Origin: Leptospira sp.
GTDB lineage: Bacteria > Spirochaetota > Leptospiria > Leptospirales > Leptospiraceae
Assembly: GCA_027533185.1 (NCBI GenBank)
Contig: JAPZTS010000008.1
Location: 1 to 64,000 of the forward strand
Direction of reading: 5' to 3'
Length of the DNA stretch: 64,000 nucleotides
Position 1 is the first letter of the stretch. Each line of letters starts with the position of its first letter. Below are positions 44,045 to 53,502 of the stretch, piece by piece. The notes below the pieces were generated by a model. The model was not told the origin of the DNA. It did no database searches and worked only from the letters and a program-made list of their open reading frames with translations. The position numbers and the translations under genes were made by a program.

Positions 44045-44582
44045 CTAAAGTATTTGCAGAGATACCTCCAGGGAAATTTGCAATGGATTTGCCTGTCTCA
44101 TCAATTACGTAAATGATATTGGAATGATCCATGAGATAGTTTTTACCATCTCCTACTTTTCTACCAATTACTCCTAGGTCCTCTTTGAGTTGAATGAGAG
44201 TTTGGTTGCTAGGTGAGAGAGCGATTAAATTTTTACCTGGAAATTGTTTCGTATATTTGTTCAGCAACTCAGGTGAATCTCTATTCGGATCGAGAGTGAT
44301 GAATACAAACTGGAACTGCCCCGACTTATCACCTAAAATCATAGATGCTTTTCCAAAATTAGTAAGAGCTAAAGGGCACATATCCGGGCAATGCGAAAAG
44401 CCAAAATATATTACCGATTTTTTTGACTTCCAAAAACTGGATTCAAGGCTTTTCCCTTCAGGGGTAACAAATTGGTATTGTTCCCAATGATTGGTATCCA
44501 AAACATTGTTCGTACAATTTGTATTAGTTATGATCAGGATCCAGAAAAGGATTTTGTATGCGATGCTATAAACTTGATTCAT
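44019..44582 (-). CDS. SCO1/SenC copper chaperone lipoprotein
   Basis: About 187 residues from ATG 44582, which overlaps the multicopper oxidase stop (ATGA). Five codons upstream are also open. Lipobox-like TNTNC near residue 23. Thioredoxin fold with the copper motif FGFSHCPDMCPLAL (CxxxC) and a distal His in LMDHSNII. It delivers or reduces copper in the periplasm, usually for the CuA centre of cytochrome oxidase; here the partner may be the copper oxidase encoded upstream. Last gene of the copper operon. Confidence 0.9.
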   Translation of the reverse strand: MNQVYSIAYKILFWILIITNTNCTNNVLDTNHWEQYQFVTPEGKSLESSFWKSKKSVIYFGFSHCPDMCPLALTNFGKASMILGDKSGQFQFVFITLDPNRDSPELLNKYTKQFPGKNLIALSPSNQTLIQLKEDLGVIGRKVGDGKNYLMDHSNIIYVIDETGKSIANFPGGISANTLATKLRGFL

Positions 44583-45643
44583 ACGGCAACGATCCATCCC
44601 ATTCCTCCATTTTCTGCCATATGTGTTTGGTGTGGATGGAACATATAACGACCCTTTCGCTTTAATGTAAATTCAATTATGACACGTTCCGTTTGTCCGA
44701 TTGTTACAACATCCGATCTTCCATCCGGCACTACACTTCCTAAATTTTTTATAATATCGAAAACCTGTGCATGAAGATGAAAGGTCATCACTGGTTCCCT
44801 CTCCATCATATTTTGTATATAGAATCGAACTCTTTCACCGACTGGAACTTTCATCGGATAGCGGTCATAAATTCCTGCAACCCCATTCCATGTATAGTAA
44901 TCGTTGTTTCCTCTGTTCTTTGTATCCCAAGATGAAAATGTCATAAAGAATTCATGCGCTGGTGTTCTTCGGATAAGAGGATCAACAATGAGTCCACCAT
45001 ACAAACCTTTTGAAGTATGTAACATCAAAGGTGGTACATGACAATGGTATGGATGCAGACCTACGGGATCAGCTTCTAAATTGTAAGTTCTTTCGCCAAA
45101 TTCTGGAATCGGCTCCCAACCGTCTTCATTTGGATCATGGTTTCCGTGAAAATGCAAGGAATGTGGCTCAGGGCTTGAGTTCTTAACATGAACTTTTACA
45201 CGATCACCTACATTCACCCTAAGAATCGGACCAGGCACCAAACCATCAAATGTCCATGCGGGATAATTTATGTTATGTGCAATATTTAAACTTAAAGGAA
45301 AAATATTAAGCGAAAACTCTTTCGTTTTACTTTTTCCATTTTGGTAACTAGGCGCAAAGTAAAAGCGATTGGTGTAATCCTCTTTAATGAAAAAAGGGGG
45401 ATGGGCCATACTACCGTATGAATTGGTTCCCCTTAAACTACCACCAGATGCTACCGAGTTCTGGTATGAATCAGCTCTCGGAGATGTTACAACCATTTTT
45501 ATACTTTCGTTAGATGGATTCCCATAGGCACTGGGTGTACATAGATCCGTATTATTTTCTGCTTTTCTTTGGGACCCAAAAATAGCCCCCAAAAATCCAA
45601 ACAGAGCATATCCAGCTGTTGTTAAAAAATTTTTTCGATCCAT
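44579..45643 (-). CDS. Two-domain multicopper oxidase
   Basis: 354 residues, two cupredoxin domains. A hydrophobic signal-like N-terminus (about 8-23). Copper motifs: HSLHFHG; HPYHCHVPPLMLH, which supplies the type 1 Cys and His in domain 1; HLHAQVF; and FHPHQTHMAENGGMGW, where the domain 2 Cys is absent. Only domain 1 can hold a type 1 copper, as in type C two-domain oxidases, which work as trimers. Substrate is unknown; copper or organic oxidation and nitrite chemistry are all possible. Flanked by a small membrane gene and SCO1 in one operon. Confidence 0.88.
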   Translation of the reverse strand: MDRKNFLTTAGYALFGFLGAIFGSQRKAENNTDLCTPSAYGNPSNESIKMVVTSPRADSYQNSVASGGSLRGTNSYGSMAHPPFFIKEDYTNRFYFAPSYQNGKSKTKEFSLNIFPLSLNIAHNINYPAWTFDGLVPGPILRVNVGDRVKVHVKNSSPEPHSLHFHGNHDPNEDGWEPIPEFGERTYNLEADPVGLHPYHCHVPPLMLHTSKGLYGGLIVDPLIRRTPAHEFFMTFSSWDTKNRGNNDYYTWNGVAGIYDRYPMKVPVGERVRFYIQNMMEREPVMTFHLHAQVFDIIKNLGSVVPDGRSDVVTIGQTERVIIEFTLKRKGRYMFHPHQTHMAENGGMGWIVAV

Positions 45644-45701
45644 TTAGTTCAACTTATAACAACAGTCTTATGGATTTAAACTACTTTATCTATTGACATC
45701 C

Positions 45702-46013
45702 TCAAACATGAAGGCCAATGCTCAAAATCCAAACAAGAAGTAGAATACCTAATCCACCACCGATAGCCACCTTCTTGAACTGAGAACTAAATTCTGTTTT
45801 TTGGCTTATAAAATAAATAGCTCCACCGAAAACGGGAATCAATAAGATAACCGAAGACCAAAGAAGGTAGTGATAACTAGTTTTCTGTTCAGATTGGGAT
45901 AAATCAAAAAGAGCTAACGGTGCCCAAACAGTAGTTAGAACAAAAGGTAGGTAGTAAGCATACGAACCAATGAAGTATGTCCAGAAATTAGGGTTTGCAA
46001 AATTATTTTCCAT
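45702..46013 (-). CDS. Small membrane protein of the copper operon
   Basis: 103 residues with three predicted helices (about 15-35, 48-68, 80-100). It starts MENNFANPNFWTYFIGSYAYY. The layout of two helices joined by a short basic loop resembles the C-terminal membrane part of its upstream neighbour (for example the shared PVFGGAIYFIS versus PFLGALIYMYS pattern), so the two may be related or interact. No catalytic motif. 13 bp lie between the genes. Confidence 0.65.
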   Translation of the reverse strand: MENNFANPNFWTYFIGSYAYYLPFVLTTVWAPLALFDLSQSEQKTSYHYLLWSSVILLIPVFGGAIYFISQKTEFSSQFKKVAIGGGLGILLLVWILSIGLHV

Positions 46014-46026
46014 AAGAATCTCCTTA

Positions 46027-47985
46027 TTAAGTTTCTACGACTGCTGTAATTGCATACACGGCAAATGCCAATATTGTGAAAAAAAGTCCGACTCCGAGAA
46101 GAACTATAGAATTTCTTACTATCGGTTTAATCTTAGATTGACTCGAATACATGTAAATTAACGCTCCAAGGAAAGGAAGGAGCAATATAATCCAAAAATA
46201 GGAATCCACTCGACTGCGCAAAATACTTGCTCTGTCCAGTAAAGACAATCCAGTCCACGCAACATAAATTGTGAAAGGAAGCAAAAATCCTATTAAATGG
46301 AAATACCATGTTTTGAACGTAGAAGGAAAGTGAACACGGAAGCCAGTAGTTAGCATGGGCTGAACTGCTGTCTTCCATTCTTCCTTGGTTAACTGGGGGA
46401 GTTCAGCCTTCTCGATTAAATATTTATGAGATTCGAATACATCATGGGCTGGAATCACTGTATCAAACGTTTCCTTTGGCATATTGATCATCTTTGGTGG
46501 AATCGGTTGGTTTTTATATGATCCAAGTTCAAACTCCCGCAAGTTTGCTTGAACAAATAATGCTAGAAGTCCGATACTCGATGATAAGTCTCCCACGTGT
46601 GGATAACGTAATCCGTCACAAGATTGAAAACTTTCCAAGAGTGGCGGACTTGATACACCAAATCGATTCCCTTCAAAACAATTTCCGACGCTAACAGGAC
46701 CACTTAATGCAATGTCCCCTCTTCCTGAATGATAAACTTCGTTTTTCCTAACTTTGTTGTTATTAGAAATCCAAATATTTTCGTCTATATTCATTGTTAC
46801 TAGAATGCCATAATTCTTATGGTTGAAGACGAGATTTTCTTCGACTATGTTCTCCATTCCACCGAGCACAGCAATTCCATTCCCAATGGACGGATATTCT
46901 AATTTTTTACTTGGTGCATTCGTATTATTATTGTTATACACTAAATTCTTTTTTATGACGATCTGTTTTTGAGGTGGCAAAAGTTCCCTATCAAGCGTGT
47001 TAGGACCAATTCCAAGCTGGTTTTCCCTCCAGATCGAAGATAGGAGATATAAATTTCCACTAGCGTTTGTCCCTGAATAACCTAGTGCATTCTTTTCCGC
47101 AATCACATCGTAAACAATCGCATTACAAGGATCACATTGTCCCACGTAGAAACCAGAATCAGGAGATCCAGATGCATAAGAATGTTCCATTATCCCATCT
47201 ACAGAATCAAATGCATATACACCATAGTCTCCGTTGTTATAAGCAGTTATATAAGAGCCACGGTATCCTTTGACGCCTGTCCAATAGACACCATTTAAAG
47301 TTGCATTTCGAGTCGTTATATTTTCGACGGCGACACCATCTGCCCCAACAACCATGATACCATTTCCACGTAAAAACTCTCCATCGATGATGGTTTCGTT
47401 TCGATCTTGCCCTCTAATTACCAAAGAAGGTGTTGTTACAATTAACTCTTCCTTATAAATTCCCTTTGCAATCAATATTAAATCACCGGGAGATGCGGCA
47501 TCAACTGCATTCTGAATTGTTGGATATTGACTTGGAACCTTTCTAGTAATACCGGTCCAATTTTTAGAGATTTTTGATTTACTTATGTTTGTTTGGTGAT
47601 TGTAACTCGCATCACCAATAACTGCCACTCCAGTCATACCTACCTTTCCATCCGGTGAAGCATGGAAAGAACAGAAGTACGGGAAAACACCATCTTCTGG
47701 AAAAAATACATCGGTTTGTTGCCCACGAAACATAGCCAAATTTCCAAAACTTGTTTCCGTTGACCAAACTTTAGAAGTGGAAATCGCATTATGTGGGTTA
47801 TTGCCCTCATTAACAAAGCGGATTTTTCCCCCTTTGAATGTGCGGATAACCGGAGGGTGGAATGCATTGTCCATCATAGTGACGTGGACGAATGCAGACT
47901 TTGCTGGGTCTTCCCCACTACAGGACAAAATACCAAAAAAGGTAAGAGCCAATAAAACAGGAACAAAATGTATCTTCATATCCAA
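46027..47985 (-). CDS. Lipoprotein fusing a cupredoxin, a NosD-type beta-helix and membrane helices
   Basis: 652 residues. Lipobox GILSC, lipidated Cys 22. Residues about 30-125 form a plastocyanin-like domain with ligands NPHNA and FPYFCSFHASPDGKVGM (His, Cys, His, Met). Residues about 145-490 are a NosD-like right-handed beta-helix (PSQYPTIQNAVDAASPGDLI and repeated N-rich turns). The C-terminus (about 550-650) has three membrane helices. A single polypeptide would thus carry a blue-copper site, a beta-helix and its own membrane anchor. It is the first gene of the copper operon, 71 bp behind a TetR gene. Confidence 0.85.
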   Translation of the reverse strand: MDMKIHFVPVLLALTFFGILSCSGEDPAKSAFVHVTMMDNAFHPPVIRTFKGGKIRFVNEGNNPHNAISTSKVWSTETSFGNLAMFRGQQTDVFFPEDGVFPYFCSFHASPDGKVGMTGVAVIGDASYNHQTNISKSKISKNWTGITRKVPSQYPTIQNAVDAASPGDLILIAKGIYKEELIVTTPSLVIRGQDRNETIIDGEFLRGNGIMVVGADGVAVENITTRNATLNGVYWTGVKGYRGSYITAYNNGDYGVYAFDSVDGIMEHSYASGSPDSGFYVGQCDPCNAIVYDVIAEKNALGYSGTNASGNLYLLSSIWRENQLGIGPNTLDRELLPPQKQIVIKKNLVYNNNNTNAPSKKLEYPSIGNGIAVLGGMENIVEENLVFNHKNYGILVTMNIDENIWISNNNKVRKNEVYHSGRGDIALSGPVSVGNCFEGNRFGVSSPPLLESFQSCDGLRYPHVGDLSSSIGLLALFVQANLREFELGSYKNQPIPPKMINMPKETFDTVIPAHDVFESHKYLIEKAELPQLTKEEWKTAVQPMLTTGFRVHFPSTFKTWYFHLIGFLLPFTIYVAWTGLSLLDRASILRSRVDSYFWIILLLPFLGALIYMYSSQSKIKPIVRNSIVLLGVGLFFTILAFAVYAITAVVET

Positions 47986-47992
47986 AACCTAA

Positions 47993-48014
47993 AATGTGAG
48001 GAAATCCTCATATT
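47993..48014. promoter_or_regulatory. Palindrome upstream of the copper operon
   Basis: TGAGGA-AA-TCCTCA (47997-48010) with further symmetric AAT and ATT flanks separated by one mismatch. It lies 8-29 bases before the start of the cupredoxin gene, between it and the co-directional TetR gene. Good candidate TetR operator. Confidence 0.5.
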
Positions 48015-48056
48015 CGAAGAATTCTACATCCAAGGAAAAAAATGTCAAATTGGAAT

Positions 48057-48683
48057 TTAAGAAAAAGATAAAAAATATTGGAAGAGCAAGTTCTTTAGTT
48101 CAGAGAGAAGCCCGGCTCTCACCTTAGGATTCCGTGTGTTTGCTATAACTTTATATGTGGAATCCACAATTTCTACGATAATACTAGCTATATAGAACGC
48201 TCGTTTTTTTTCCAACTTAGGAAAAAAACGAAGAATCACGCGATCGGCGAGAGATTTGGCGAATCTTTCATTACTCTCACGATCCAAATCTCTGAGTTTT
48301 GGATTTGTATACAAAACCGATTCAATCAAGTGATATCCTCTAACGTTTGCTAATGTTTCAATATATATAGATAAAGTTTTTTCTAAAAATTTTTGATTAA
48401 ATTTTTTGAACTTTTCCAGTTCTGTTGCAATTTTATGGAAAAATTGGTCATGTAAATTGATAAAACAAAATTCAGCATGGGTGTATACAATTGATTCTTT
48501 ATTGGGAAAAAATTGATAAATAGAACCGATTGGTATACCAGACCGTGCCGCAATTAAATCCGTATTTAAAGCTTCATATCCTACTTCTCCTAACAAATCA
48601 AAGGTTACCTCCATAATCCTGTGATAGCGTTCGATAGATCGCTTTTGTTTAGGAATTTTTCTTAAAGTAAGTTTATCTTGCAT
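48057..48683 (-). CDS. TetR-family regulator
   Basis: 208 residues. Helix-turn-helix GYEALNTDLIAARSGIPIGS followed by IYQFFPNKESIVY. The C-terminal domain has no named ligand motif. It sits directly upstream of and on the same strand as the copper operon, with a palindrome in the gap, so it may repress that operon and possibly be read into it. The region before its own start is only 51 bp long, bordering the TPM gene. Confidence 0.88.
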   Translation of the reverse strand: MQDKLTLRKIPKQKRSIERYHRIMEVTFDLLGEVGYEALNTDLIAARSGIPIGSIYQFFPNKESIVYTHAEFCFINLHDQFFHKIATELEKFKKFNQKFLEKTLSIYIETLANVRGYHLIESVLYTNPKLRDLDRESNERFAKSLADRVILRFFPKLEKKRAFYIASIIVEIVDSTYKVIANTRNPKVRAGLLSELKNLLFQYFLSFS

Positions 48684-48734
48684 TCTGTTTGGAGATTTTC
48701 CTTCCCTCGATCTAAATTCGAAACCTTTCCTACT

Positions 48735-49667
48735 TTACCAACTACCCGAACTTCCGCCACCACCAAAACTTCCCCCACCTCCACTAAATCCTCCCGATCG
48801 GGAAAATCCACCGCTACTCGATCGGCTTCCACTTCCACCGAAATTAGACTTTCTAATTTTTTTCATGCGCCTTCGTCCTTGCGGAATCACAAGATGGTAG
48901 ATTTTGTAAAGGCCAACCCCGACTGCATAGATTAGAAATACAGATGCACCAACATTGGCACCATGAAAGGCTGTAGGAAAGATAGACCAAAAAGGAAATA
49001 GGAAAAAGTAAACAAGCCAACCTACATAGGGAGCATGCATAGCGATGTAGGTAAATACTGATAAAATAGCAAGAACGAAGACACTTGCGCCAATCCGAAA
49101 GGGCCAAGGCAAAAGGTCATCACCCGGATCCATTTCTCCCAAAAAATTGAGTGGACCCAAGTGCGACCAATCCTTGGGAGGAGGTATAACATAAAGACCT
49201 CCAATGGCTCTTATAATTGCTTCTACACCTTCTGTTATGCCTTCTTCATAGTTTTGCGATTTAAAATGAGGAGTGATTTCATTTCTTATAATTCGACTGC
49301 ACAATACATCCGTTAGAGTCTCTTCCAAACCGTACCCTACCTCGATCCGCAGTACACGATCATCGATGGAAACTAAAAGTAAAACTCCATTGTCTTTTCC
49401 TTTCTGCCCCAACTTCCAAGTTTCAGCGACTCGAAGGCTATATTCTTCTAAATTTTCACCCTCTAAGGAATTTATAACATAAACGACAATTTGGTTTCCC
49501 GTTTCCCTCTCATGCATTTCTAATTTTGTTTCAAGGGATTCTTTATAATCAGATTTCAAACTCCAAGATTCATCCATAACCCGACTCTTGAGTTTGGGAA
49601 TGTCCCTTGCTTCGAGAAACGCACAAAGAATAAGGGACAAGAATAGGACAAAGTAGTTCATAAACAA
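48735..49667 (-). CDS. TPM-domain (YgcG-like) membrane protein
   Basis: 310 residues. Signal peptide about 1-19. TPM domain about 30-160 (HERETGNQIVVYVINSLEGE, GQKGKDNGVLLLVSIDDRVL, RIEVGYGLEETLTD). Then three or four membrane helices (about 190-265) and a Ser/Gly-rich tail ending GSSGSW. This is the usual YgcG architecture. The domain is found in proteins linked to photosystem repair in plants and to envelope quality control in bacteria, but its bacterial role is not settled. It is transcribed alone. Confidence 0.85.
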   Translation of the reverse strand: MFMNYFVLFLSLILCAFLEARDIPKLKSRVMDESWSLKSDYKESLETKLEMHERETGNQIVVYVINSLEGENLEEYSLRVAETWKLGQKGKDNGVLLLVSIDDRVLRIEVGYGLEETLTDVLCSRIIRNEITPHFKSQNYEEGITEGVEAIIRAIGGLYVIPPPKDWSHLGPLNFLGEMDPGDDLLPWPFRIGASVFVLAILSVFTYIAMHAPYVGWLVYFFLFPFWSIFPTAFHGANVGASVFLIYAVGVGLYKIYHLVIPQGRRRMKKIRKSNFGGSGSRSSSGGFSRSGGFSGGGGSFGGGGSSGSW

Positions 49668-49954
49668 AAAATCATTTTTTTTCTGGGAGATTCAAGTTTT
49701 TTTTAGCCAAGATTTTCATCTATAAACAAATACGCGATAGGTGAAAGTAAAACAAAAGAAACAATCCGATCAAAATTCACCGAACACATCCGGATTTTAA
49801 CAGAAATACAAAAACCGTAGAATACTTCTAAAAGTAGCAAAGGTAGCACAGATCCTATTAATATACAGTTTCTACATGCGAACATTTATTCACAAATCTG
49901 TTTTCGCATTTACTGAATTTAGGAAATAAAATTCCTGGGTTATAGAGGTATATA
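49668..49954. other. Intergenic region without a recognised gene
   Basis: 287 bp between divergent genes. It is AT-rich with small ORFs that lack ribosome sites. I see an imperfect inverted repeat AGGAA-N6-TTCCT about 20 bases before the SbtA gene and no other clear structure. It must hold the promoters of both neighbours. Confidence 0.5.
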
Positions 49955-50935
49955 ATGGATCTTCTAGCTTCTTTAAATAATTTTTTGAATCCTCCCGTGT
50001 TGTTCTTTTTTTTGGGAATGGGCGTTGTCTTTTTCAAATCTGACTTAAAAATCTCAGAAGGAGTCTCTAAGTTTTTATCACTATACCTCCTATTTTCTAT
50101 TGGCTTCAAAGGTGGGCATGAACTGTACAAAACACCTTTTTCTTCTGAACACATGCACACTTTGTTCGCTTGTATCCTGATGGCTATCGTCGTCCCGATT
50201 TATTCTTTCTACATTTTTCGCGTTAAACTTGGAACACACAATGCAGCGGCACTTGCAGGTAGTTTTGGATCAGTAAGTGCTGTAACTTTCGTTACTGCAG
50301 GAGCTTTTTTACATTCACAGGGTATTGATTATAATGGATTTATCGTAGCCGGTATGGCTCTTATGGAGTCTCCCGCGATAGTAATTGCAATTCTTTTGGA
50401 CCGAATGGGCAGTAACAAAACACAACGAGAATTAGGTAAAGGGATTGAATGGAAAAAAATGTTACATGAGGCATTCTTTTCTTCTTCCGTCTACATTCTG
50501 ATTGGTTCATTGATAGTAGGCTATCTATCCGGAGACACAGGATGGCAAACTACAAAACCATTCACGGAAGATATTTTCAGAGGTCTTCTCACCTTTTTCT
50601 TGTTAGATAAAGGAATCGAAGCAGCTAAACAAATGAAAGATCTTAAAAATATTGGATTTTTCTTAATTCTAGTTACAGTTTGTATCATGGCTATAAATGT
50701 TTTACTTTCGATTTTGTTGATCGAAATTATTAAAATGCCATTAGGTGATGCCCTCTTGTTTTTGGTGCTTTGTGCATCAGCTTCCTATATTGCAGTACCC
50801 GCTGCTTTGAAAGACACAATCCCAGAAGCCAATCCAAGCATTTATCTTACCGTTGCTTTATCTATTGTATTTCCTTTGAATATAATTTTAGGTATACCAC
50901 TCTATTTCTATATTCTCAAAACGATTTTAACTTAA
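49955..50935 (+). CDS. sbtA: SbtA-like sodium-dependent bicarbonate transporter
   Basis: 326 residues with about ten membrane helices. It shows SbtA-family features: VLFFFLGMGVVFFKSDLKIS near the start, GSFGSVSAVTFVTAG in the first half, VAGMALMESPAIVIAILL and the second-half repeat ASASYIAVPAALKDTIPEAN. It should import bicarbonate with sodium across the inner membrane. AGAGG lies 5 bases before ATG 49955. No SbtB-type PII partner is adjacent. The porin gene begins 13 bp later, suggesting an inner- and outer-membrane uptake pair. Confidence 0.88.
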   Translation: MDLLASLNNFLNPPVLFFFLGMGVVFFKSDLKISEGVSKFLSLYLLFSIGFKGGHELYKTPFSSEHMHTLFACILMAIVVPIYSFYIFRVKLGTHNAAALAGSFGSVSAVTFVTAGAFLHSQGIDYNGFIVAGMALMESPAIVIAILLDRMGSNKTQRELGKGIEWKKMLHEAFFSSSVYILIGSLIVGYLSGDTGWQTTKPFTEDIFRGLLTFFLLDKGIEAAKQMKDLKNIGFFLILVTVCIMAINVLLSILLIEIIKMPLGDALLFLVLCASASYIAVPAALKDTIPEANPSIYLTVALSIVFPLNIILGIPLYFYILKTILT

Positions 50936-50948
50936 CATAGGATTTTTT

Positions 50949-52778
50949 ATGAGAAACCGAATTGTGTATGGACTCATTATTTGTTTAAGCTCTAGTCTTT
51001 TTCTTATTTCAGAGAACTCACGACTCTTCGCCCAAGAAAGCAAGCCCAAAGATGAAAACAAATATGTTTCTCCCATGAAGGAAAATGGAATCCCTGCGGA
51101 TTTCAACAGACATATGTTTGTTGAACCCGCTTTGTCGAGAAGATCAGCAATGGATTCACAATTTTGGATAAATGATATAATTCGGTTTGGAGCTTACTTC
51201 CGGCCAAGACAAGAGATTCGGTATAACTTAGATTTTAATGCTTCTGACAAATCCTACATCGATAGAATCATGCAGACAACATCTCTATTTTTTATAATCG
51301 ATCCAAGTCCTTATATCCAAGCGAAGGTGACTCTACAAGATGCAAGGGTTTGGGGAGGGTCAAGCCCTGCATCCAATGGTGATATACGTGCTGTCTTTTT
51401 TAACAATACCCCTGAGATAACTCGGGCAGGGCAAACGAGTTCCGTCAGCTTAAATCAAACGGGAATCAGAGAAGCATTTATTTTACTCAACAAACTTCCA
51501 TTAAATTCTCAGATTCAAATGGGACGTCAAGTTTGGGCCTACGGTGACCAAAGAATGATAGGTGGAGCAAACTGGACAATTAACGGTCTTTCCTTTGATG
51601 GCGCAAGGATTATGTTCAATGACAAAGCCTATCGCGTCCATTTTCTGTACGCGAGGCCCTATTGGACACAGAGTGGACCCAATGGTGTTGTTTCTGCAAA
51701 TGACCCAAGGCAAAATACGAATGCAAGTGGAACAGACACGACACTCGGAGGAACTTACAGTAGTTTTACGATTCAAGATACTGCAACGATTGACATATAT
51801 GCTCTAGGAATCCTAAGAAAATGGCGTCCAAATACCGTAAATCCTGTCACGGGTCTTCCGAACGAATCAGTTGATGATCCACTTGCACAAAATCGTGCCA
51901 AACAAAATCAAAATTTGCTGACTGCTGGCTTTCGGATAACAAATCGAACAGAAAATAATTTTTTACCAAAATCGAAAAGATGGGACCTTACGTTCGAATC
52001 TGCATTCCAACATGGAACATCAGGCCGACGGATCAACGATCCTTACATCAGCACCTTAGTCCCAAAAGAATTCCAAAGTATAAAGACAGAAAGAGCGGAA
52101 TACGTAGGTCGTTTTTATGTGTTTCAAACGGGATACAAACTTTTCGACAATCTCAGATTAGGCGGACAGGTTCAATATTCTAGCGGTGATAAAAATAGAA
52201 ATGATGGGAGTATCTCCACCTTCCAAACTCTTGCAAATCCTCGGTTTGGCAACCTTCCAAACTTCAATCAAGTTGCAGGTTTGTCTGAAAATATCAATGC
52301 CCAAAATCTATATTCAAAATCTATAGATATCACATACTTTACCGAAGAATATGGAACCTTTCAAATTTCGTATTTTCAAAATGACAAAGCAGAGAGACAA
52401 GATGCTTGGTATGCGATTTCTGGAGATCCCAATTCCGCGGCAAGTATTGGTAGATCCAATTCTTCACCTGTTTCGTTAGCAAAAGGAAGTACAGAAAATT
52501 TTGCAGACAATCCTTACCAAGTTCCTTACTCACTCGGTAGGAGAATTTATACTGAAATAGACTTCAACTGGATGTGGCTTGTGAATTCACACGTATCACT
52601 CTGGTTTGGTGTTGGACACCTTTATGCTGGTGACTCGATCCGAAATTATAGAAACAGCCTTTTGCAGTTTGACAGCTCTTCCAATCAATTTGTCTGGAAC
52701 CAAAATGCAATACTTGGTCGTGGAAAACTGGCACGAGATGCCAATATTGCCTACTTTCAGATCAACGCGAGTTTCTGA
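50949..52778 (+). CDS. Outer-membrane beta-barrel protein (alginate-export-like)
   Basis: 609 residues. Signal peptide about 1-29, then a strand-rich barrel with aromatic girdles (FGAYFRPRQEIRYNLDF, YIQAKVTLQDARVWGG, SQIQMGRQVWAYGDQRMIGG, ISLWFGVGHLYAG-like repeats) and a terminal Phe (FQINASF). The pattern with the QMGRQ and GRQ motifs is typical of the alginate_exp group of porins. It is probably co-transcribed with sbtA and may admit an anion or carboxylate. Substrate unknown. Confidence 0.8.
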   Translation: MRNRIVYGLIICLSSSLFLISENSRLFAQESKPKDENKYVSPMKENGIPADFNRHMFVEPALSRRSAMDSQFWINDIIRFGAYFRPRQEIRYNLDFNASDKSYIDRIMQTTSLFFIIDPSPYIQAKVTLQDARVWGGSSPASNGDIRAVFFNNTPEITRAGQTSSVSLNQTGIREAFILLNKLPLNSQIQMGRQVWAYGDQRMIGGANWTINGLSFDGARIMFNDKAYRVHFLYARPYWTQSGPNGVVSANDPRQNTNASGTDTTLGGTYSSFTIQDTATIDIYALGILRKWRPNTVNPVTGLPNESVDDPLAQNRAKQNQNLLTAGFRITNRTENNFLPKSKRWDLTFESAFQHGTSGRRINDPYISTLVPKEFQSIKTERAEYVGRFYVFQTGYKLFDNLRLGGQVQYSSGDKNRNDGSISTFQTLANPRFGNLPNFNQVAGLSENINAQNLYSKSIDITYFTEEYGTFQISYFQNDKAERQDAWYAISGDPNSAASIGRSNSSPVSLAKGSTENFADNPYQVPYSLGRRIYTEIDFNWMWLVNSHVSLWFGVGHLYAGDSIRNYRNSLLQFDSSSNQFVWNQNAILGRGKLARDANIAYFQINASF

Positions 52779-52844
52779 AGAAAAACGTTCGATTTTTTTA
52801 GAGTCTACTTTAAATTCGTAGGAAAGGCAGCTTTTGGAATTCAA

Positions 52845-53465
52845 TTGAACCCTTCCACCAAACAAAGACGTATACGAAATAGTCTCTCGCGCGAGGAAAT
52901 TAGAGACGTATCTCTTCTTATTTTGAAAGAAGAGGGATTGGAAGGACTCTCTATGCGAAAAATTGCCAATCGATTGGGATGCAGTGTTGCTAGTCCTTAT
53001 TCCTACTACGAAAGCCAGATTGATTTAGTTCAGGATCTAATTCGGGTTGGCGAAGACGAACTTCTCTCCATGCTTAAAGCAGGCGTGGCAAATTTAGAAC
53101 ACTCGTCCGCCTTTGAAAAACTAGCTGCCATCGCTCGTGCATACTTCTCATTCGCTACCAATAATAAAGAACTTCATAAGGTAATGTTTGTTACCGACTA
53201 CGGTGGAGTTCATAGAAAGGCATTTCCACAACTCCCCAAAAGTTATCGATTTTTTTTAGAAACTATTCGAAAGGGCTTTGATTCTGGCGAATTTCCGTAT
53301 CCAAAAAATGAATACCCTGCTATAGCACGCCTTATGTGGAGCTGGATGTACGGAGTTATTGTTTTAGATATGACTGGTATGCTTCGTAAACGAAAAGGAT
53401 CCGATGATCCGATCGCAGAAGGGATTAGCTACTTTCAAACCTTACTCGGAAAAAAATTTGCATAA
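52845..53465 (+). CDS. TetR-family regulator
   Basis: 206 residues from TTG 52845; no ATG is available before the helix-turn-helix. The DNA-binding part reads LEGLSMRKIANRLGCSVASP then YSYYESQIDLV. The C-terminal part (FSFATNNKELHKVMFV) resembles the WHG-type TetR effector domains. It lies 66 bp after the porin gene on the same strand, so it may autoregulate that unit. A cobalamin riboswitch starts within 40 bp of its stop. Confidence 0.85.
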   Translation: MNPSTKQRRIRNSLSREEIRDVSLLILKEEGLEGLSMRKIANRLGCSVASPYSYYESQIDLVQDLIRVGEDELLSMLKAGVANLEHSSAFEKLAAIARAYFSFATNNKELHKVMFVTDYGGVHRKAFPQLPKSYRFFLETIRKGFDSGEFPYPKNEYPAIARLMWSWMYGVIVLDMTGMLRKRKGSDDPIAEGISYFQTLLGKKFA

Positions 53466-53502
53466 AATTTTCTTGCAAATTATTACGCCATTTCAATCTT
53501 GG

